Origin: Lachnospiraceae bacterium
GTDB lineage: Bacteria > Bacillota > Clostridia > Lachnospirales > Lachnospiraceae
Assembly (NCBI GenBank): GCA_902363135.1
Contig: CABIZF010000027.1
Location: 1 to 8,435 of the forward strand
Direction: 5' to 3'
DNA length: 8,435 bases
This document shows positions 6,754-8,435 of this stretch, in pieces. Made by a program: the position numbers and the translations under genes. Each line of letters begins with the position of its first letter. Within the stretch, counting starts at the first letter, position 1. The notes beneath the pieces were generated by a model. That model did no database searches. It saw only the letters and a program-made list of their open reading frames with translations, and had not been told where the DNA came from.

Positions 6754-7481
6754 ATCAGAAACGGGGTGTATCCGCCCGGAACCGGATCGTATGGTTGGCC
6801 GTGCTTATCGCCGCACCTGCCACACTGCTTGTCGCATGGCGGTTTGGCAATCGGAAATATTACTTAAGCAGCTTGCTGCTCATCGTCTATGCGATGCTTC
6901 CGTTTTTTGTTCGTTTTGAGCACAAAAAGCCGCAGGCGCGGGAGCTCGTGACGATCGCGGTCATGAGCGCGGTGGCCGTCGCCTCACGTGCGGCCTTTAT
7001 CATGGTGCCGTTCTTTAAGCCGCTCACCGGTATCGTGATGATCACCGGCATGGCGCTCGGGCCGGAGGCAGGCTTTTTGACCGGGGCCGTCAGCGGTTTT
7101 GTGAGCAACTTTATCTTCGGGCAGGGGCCGTGGACGCCGTGGCAGATGTTCGCCTTTGGTGTGGCAGGCTTCCTTGCAGGTGTGCTTGCAAAAAAGGGGT
7201 GGCTCACGGCAGAAAAAAGGCTTCCTGCCGGATTGTTTGGCGGCATTTGTGTGCTCCTTCTAATCGGGCCGATCTTGGATACGTGCTCGCTCTTTACGAT
7301 GAGCACCGAAATCACGGCGGCATCGGCGGCTGGCATTTACTTGGCCGGGCTTCCGGTCAATGCCGTACACGCATTTGCGACCTTCCTGACGGTCTTTTTC
7401 CTTGGGAAGCCCATCGAGGAAAAGCTCGACCGGATCAAAGTAAAATATGGCATGATGGGCGGGGATGAAGATGAGATTTGA
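6735..7481 (+). CDS. ECF transporter substrate-binding (S) component, probably CbrT-like
   Basis: A 248-residue membrane protein that should give the importer its substrate specificity. After a basic N-terminus (MQRESVNQKRG), two hydrophobic segments lie at about 19-34 and 44-59. The S-component core follows: AVMSAVAVASRAAFIMVPFF, then KPLTGIVMITGMALGPEAGFLTGAVSG up to about residue 121, then SNFIFGQGPWTPWQM (124-138), FGVAGFLAGVLAKKG, and three further helices. The Ala/Gly-rich first core helix is where S components normally contact EcfT. The GQGPWTPWQM loop resembles what I recall of CbrT-type proteins, the cobalamin ECF family named in comparative-genomics work, but this is recall and not an alignment. 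It overlaps the ATPase gene by 19 bases and the second EcfT gene by 17. Other substrates of related families, such as folate, pantothenate or queuosine precursors, remain possible. S-component identity is firm; cobalamin is a moderate-confidence inference supported by the upstream carrier-like genes. Confidence 0.88.
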   Translation: MQRESVNQKRGVSARNRIVWLAVLIAAPATLLVAWRFGNRKYYLSSLLLIVYAMLPFFVRFEHKKPQARELVTIAVMSAVAVASRAAFIMVPFFKPLTGIVMITGMALGPEAGFLTGAVSGFVSNFIFGQGPWTPWQMFAFGVAGFLAGVLAKKGWLTAEKRLPAGLFGGICVLLLIGPILDTCSLFTMSTEITAASAAGIYLAGLPVNAVHAFATFLTVFFLGKPIEEKLDRIKVKYGMMGGDEDEI

Positions 7482-8355
7482 CAGCTACCATCCGACGATT
7501 AATCTGATTTATTTCGTGGCGGCGTTTGCTATGGTGATTGCCTTCCGGCACCCGGCTTACCTGCTGATTTCCTACGTGGCGGTCTTTCTGTATTCCATAA
7601 AGCTGCGTGGAAAGCGGGCGCTTGTGCTGGATCTTGTGCTGATCCCGCTGATTGCCGTCTATGCGTTTATTTATTCGTCGTACAATCATTTCGGGGTGAC
7701 GAACCTCGGAGCGAATTTTATCGGGAACCAGATCACCTTGGAGTCGGTAGTATACGGATGTGTCATTGGGGTACGGATCGCTTCCTGTGTGATGCTGGCC
7801 TCCTGCATGTTTGTTATCGTATCGGCGGATAAGGTCGTGTACCTCTTTGGGCGGATTTCCCCGAAGCTCTCCTTGTTTCTCGCGATCCTGATGCGCGGCA
7901 TCCCACGGATCGGAGAGCGGGGAGCACGCATTGAGCGCTCCCGGCGCGGGATTGGGAAAGGCTGCTTTCAGGGAAATGTCCTGCAACGTCTGCGGCATTT
8001 CTTTGCGTTTGTCTCTGTACTCATTACATGGACGATAGAGGATCTGATCGAGAGTGCGGCGTCGATGAAATGCCGCGGGTATTCCCTGAAGGGCCGGACC
8101 GCCTTTTCCATTTACCGTTTCGATAACCGGGACCGCAGCTTTGTGGTCGCGGTGTTTGCCTGCCTGGTTCTGCAGTGGATGGCCGTCTTGCTGGACCAGA
8201 CCGATATTTACTACAATCCACGGATCATCCTGAACCGGGTCACGCCGTTATCCTGCCTGTTTTATCTGTCCTACGCCGTCTTTTTACTGTTGCCGATGGG
8301 ACTGCAGATCGCAGGAGAGTGGAAATTTCGGCGTCAGATCGGGCGGAAGGAATGA
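7465..8355 (+). CDS. ecfT: ECF transporter transmembrane (T) component, copy 2
   Basis: A 296-residue paralogue of the first EcfT in the same operon. Membrane helices occupy roughly residues 12-30, 33-46, 55-74 and 98-122, with two more after residue 225. Coupling motifs are visible: ERSRRGIGKG (157-166, versus AARKGIGKG in copy 1) and SMKCRGYS (200-207, versus SMRSRGYG). AFSIYRFDNRDR (213-224) nearly repeats copy 1, as do the N-terminal YHP.IN and the KVVYLFGRISP segment (KFLYLFGRFLP in copy 1). Outside these blocks the two diverge strongly, especially in the helices, so the duplication is old. ATG 7471 is an equally possible start, with GGGG 6 bases upstream; it would shorten the protein by two residues. 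The gene overlaps the S component and is followed by the terminator. It could form a mixed T/T' complex, replace copy 1, or serve another S component. Confidence 0.92.
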   Translation: MKMRFDSYHPTINLIYFVAAFAMVIAFRHPAYLLISYVAVFLYSIKLRGKRALVLDLVLIPLIAVYAFIYSSYNHFGVTNLGANFIGNQITLESVVYGCVIGVRIASCVMLASCMFVIVSADKVVYLFGRISPKLSLFLAILMRGIPRIGERGARIERSRRGIGKGCFQGNVLQRLRHFFAFVSVLITWTIEDLIESAASMKCRGYSLKGRTAFSIYRFDNRDRSFVVAVFACLVLQWMAVLLDQTDIYYNPRIILNRVTPLSCLFYLSYAVFLLLPMGLQIAGEWKFRRQIGRKE

Positions 8356-8379
8356 AAGAAAAAATCAAAAAGACCAAAT

Positions 8380-8417
8380 AAAAGGGGCAAAACCGAAATC
8401 TGGTTCTGCCCGCTTTT
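8380..8417 (+). terminator. Rho-independent terminator closing the operon
   Basis: A 15-base left arm (8380-8394) pairs with a 16-base right arm (8402-8417) around a 7-base loop GAAATCT. The stem has one unpaired C and one A-C mismatch, ends in AAAAG/CTTTT, and begins 24 bases after the last stop codon. The T run is only four long, so its strength is uncertain; the AAAA on the left arm could let it also act on transcripts from the other side. Confidence 0.8.
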
Positions 8418-8435
8418 CATAATTACGCGGTATGC

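Noticed and set aside
6887..7336. 149-codon open frame on the - strand inside the S component gene
   Set aside because: It lies fully opposite a well-supported membrane protein gene, has no recognisable domain or ribosome site, and its composition is what the antisense of a GC-rich gene would give.
7435..7998. 187-codon open frame on the - strand opposite the second EcfT
   Set aside because: Antisense shadow of a conserved gene; no domain, no signal, and His/Arg/Pro-rich composition typical of reverse-strand reading.
8352..8381. A nine-codon frame (MKEKIKKTK) starting at the stop of the second EcfT, with a GGAAGG just upstream
   Set aside because: Too short and too simple in composition to support as a gene; it lies in the A-rich leader of the terminator. 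The overlap with the stop codon could be chance.

Overview
The window looks like part of a chromosome from a gut-type Firmicute, probably Lachnospiraceae or a close relative. That rests on inference: moderately high GC, Gram-positive signal peptides with no outer-membrane genes, large Glu/Thr/Lys-rich surface proteins, and a stand-alone ECF (energy-coupling factor) vitamin transporter. All recognisable genes lie on the + strand and fill almost the whole window. They form one tight run that starts before base 1 and ends at a hairpin terminator at 8380-8417. No RNA gene, mobile element, CRISPR array or internal promoter is visible. The operon's promoter, and any riboswitch, must lie upstream of the window.

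Layout. (1) 1-330: C-terminal 109 residues of an exported protein ending in a DUF4430 domain, the same fold class as the C-terminal domain of animal intrinsic factor and transcobalamin. (2) 352-4104: a 1250-residue surface protein with a signal peptide, a charged stalk, an unidentified beta-type domain, a second acidic stalk, an alpha/alpha-barrel of prenyltransferase/squalene-oxidase-repeat type (the fold of the intrinsic factor N-terminal domain), helical repeats, a beta domain and a C-terminal membrane anchor. (3) 4094-5005: EcfT membrane protein. (4) 4978-6753: two ECF ATPases fused in one chain. (5) 6735-7481: substrate-binding S component, tentatively CbrT-like. (6) 7465-8355: a second EcfT paralogue. 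(7) The terminator.

How the parts may work together. Genes 3-6 make a complete, dedicated ECF importer (T, A-A', S, T'), each reading frame overlapping the next. Genes 1 and 2 supply, on separate exported polypeptides, the two fold types that animal cobalamin carriers join in one chain. The working hypothesis is a surface capture system for cobalamin or another corrinoid that passes ligand to a CbrT-like ECF importer. The domain assignments and operon structure come from the sequence. The corrinoid substrate and the carrier-to-transporter hand-off are inference. The two different EcfT proteins in one operon are the other unusual point.
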